From: Desulfobacterales bacterium
Lineage (GTDB): Bacteria; Desulfobacterota; Desulfobacteria; Desulfobacterales; C00003060
Length of the DNA: 5,407 nt
Direction: 5' to 3'
NCBI GenBank assembly: GCA_030629475.1
Contig: DAOVOU010000173.1
Span: 1 to 5,407, forward strand
Shown here: in pieces, positions 5,251 through 5,407 of the stretch
Numbering within the stretch: the stretch's first letter is position 1
Layout of the letters: each line of letters starts with the position of its first letter
Translations under genes and position numbers: made by a program
The notes under the pieces: model-generated
What the model was told of the DNA's origin: nothing
What the model saw: the letters and a program-made list of their open reading frames with translations, nothing else
Database searches by the model: none

Positions 5251-5275
5251 GGACGCAGTTAACTTTTTAACTTAA
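5247..5275. repeat. Terminal sequence of the right-hand REP-transposase element
   Basis: Begins atggggacg and continues into the AT-rich gttaactttttaacttaag, which contains a gttaa/ttaac dyad. It lies just after the stop codon of the minus-strand transposase. The same atggggacg is found in the same position relative to the dead transposase at 1394-1402. Its partner at the other end would lie outside the window. Confidence 0.6.
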
Positions 5276-5277
5276 GT

Positions 5278-5407
5278 TTATCCAACCAGCGAATATTTTC
5301 TATCCTTTGCCAGCTTCTCGCCTCGAATTGCTGATTTGCTGACAGCTGGAACTGAAATTTTTAGTTTGCGGGCAAGAGATGACATAGTGATTCCCAGCTC
5401 TCTTACC
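5278..5407 (-). CDS. REP-associated tyrosine transposase, C-terminal fragment cut by the window edge
   Basis: Only the last 42 residues are present. They begin VRELGITMSSLARKLKISVP and end KYSLVG before the TAA at 5280-5278. This is the helix-turn-helix-like C-terminal tail of REP-associated tyrosine (Y1, IS200-like) transposases: CYWAVRELG, then SLARxLxISxPAVSKSxxRGExxAK. The visible part has no frameshift, so unlike the relic at 1404-1739 this copy may be intact; its catalytic part lies beyond base 5407. The two tails are homologous but clearly different in sequence, so they belong to different subgroups and are not a recent duplication. Confidence 0.86.
   Translation of the reverse strand, partial: VRELGITMSSLARKLKISVPAVSKSAIRGEKLAKDRKYSLVG

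Noticed and set aside
1..5407. CRISPR array, tRNA, rRNA, toxin-antitoxin or phage-defence system
   Set aside because: No regularly spaced repeats, no cloverleaf or rRNA sequence, and no gene of such families was seen on either strand.

Overview
The window looks like chromosomal accessory sequence from a Gram-negative bacterium, most likely a deltaproteobacterium (Desulfobacterota-type). This is an inference from four things seen together: a GEMM-I (cyclic di-GMP) riboswitch behind a sigma-54-type promoter, a secreted fibronectin-III-like protein, an HDOD protein with a degenerate GGDEF-like region paired with a GAF-linked class III cyclase, and REP-associated tyrosine transposases bounded by 'ggggacg' ends. 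All convincing genes read on the minus strand.

From right to left, in transcription order: (1) The right edge (5278-5407) holds the last 42 codons of a REP-associated transposase, cut by the window end. (2) 5119-5277 is a repeat-rich spacer with two adjacent perfect hairpins and a tandem 10-bp repeat. (3) 3223-5118 encodes a 631-residue HDOD protein, followed after 11 bases by (4) a 438-residue GAF plus class III adenylate/guanylate cyclase (1895-3211). The two form a translationally coupled signalling operon. (5) 1392-1834 is a dead REP-transposase element: perfect 22-bp inverted repeats enclose a transposase gene that has lost its middle and has a 37-bp palindrome inserted in its ninth codon. 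(6) 957-1403 is mostly non-coding. It contains a large hairpin that may be a terminator, a possible 34-codon ORF on the plus strand, a textbook -24/-12 promoter and a c-di-GMP-I riboswitch aptamer. (7) The riboswitch leads into a secreted fibronectin-III-like protein (417-923) whose second half no longer looks like the family. (8) 1-416 holds nothing I recognise.

The strongest result is the control region of the fibronectin-like gene. A sigma-54 promoter, a c-di-GMP aptamer and an explicit Shine-Dalgarno/anti-Shine-Dalgarno switch can be read directly, so its expression should depend both on an enhancer-binding activator and on c-di-GMP. The neighbouring operon makes a second cyclic nucleotide (probably cAMP) and carries a GGDEF-like domain that has lost its catalytic motif. 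Cross-talk between the two units is a hypothesis, not something the sequence proves.
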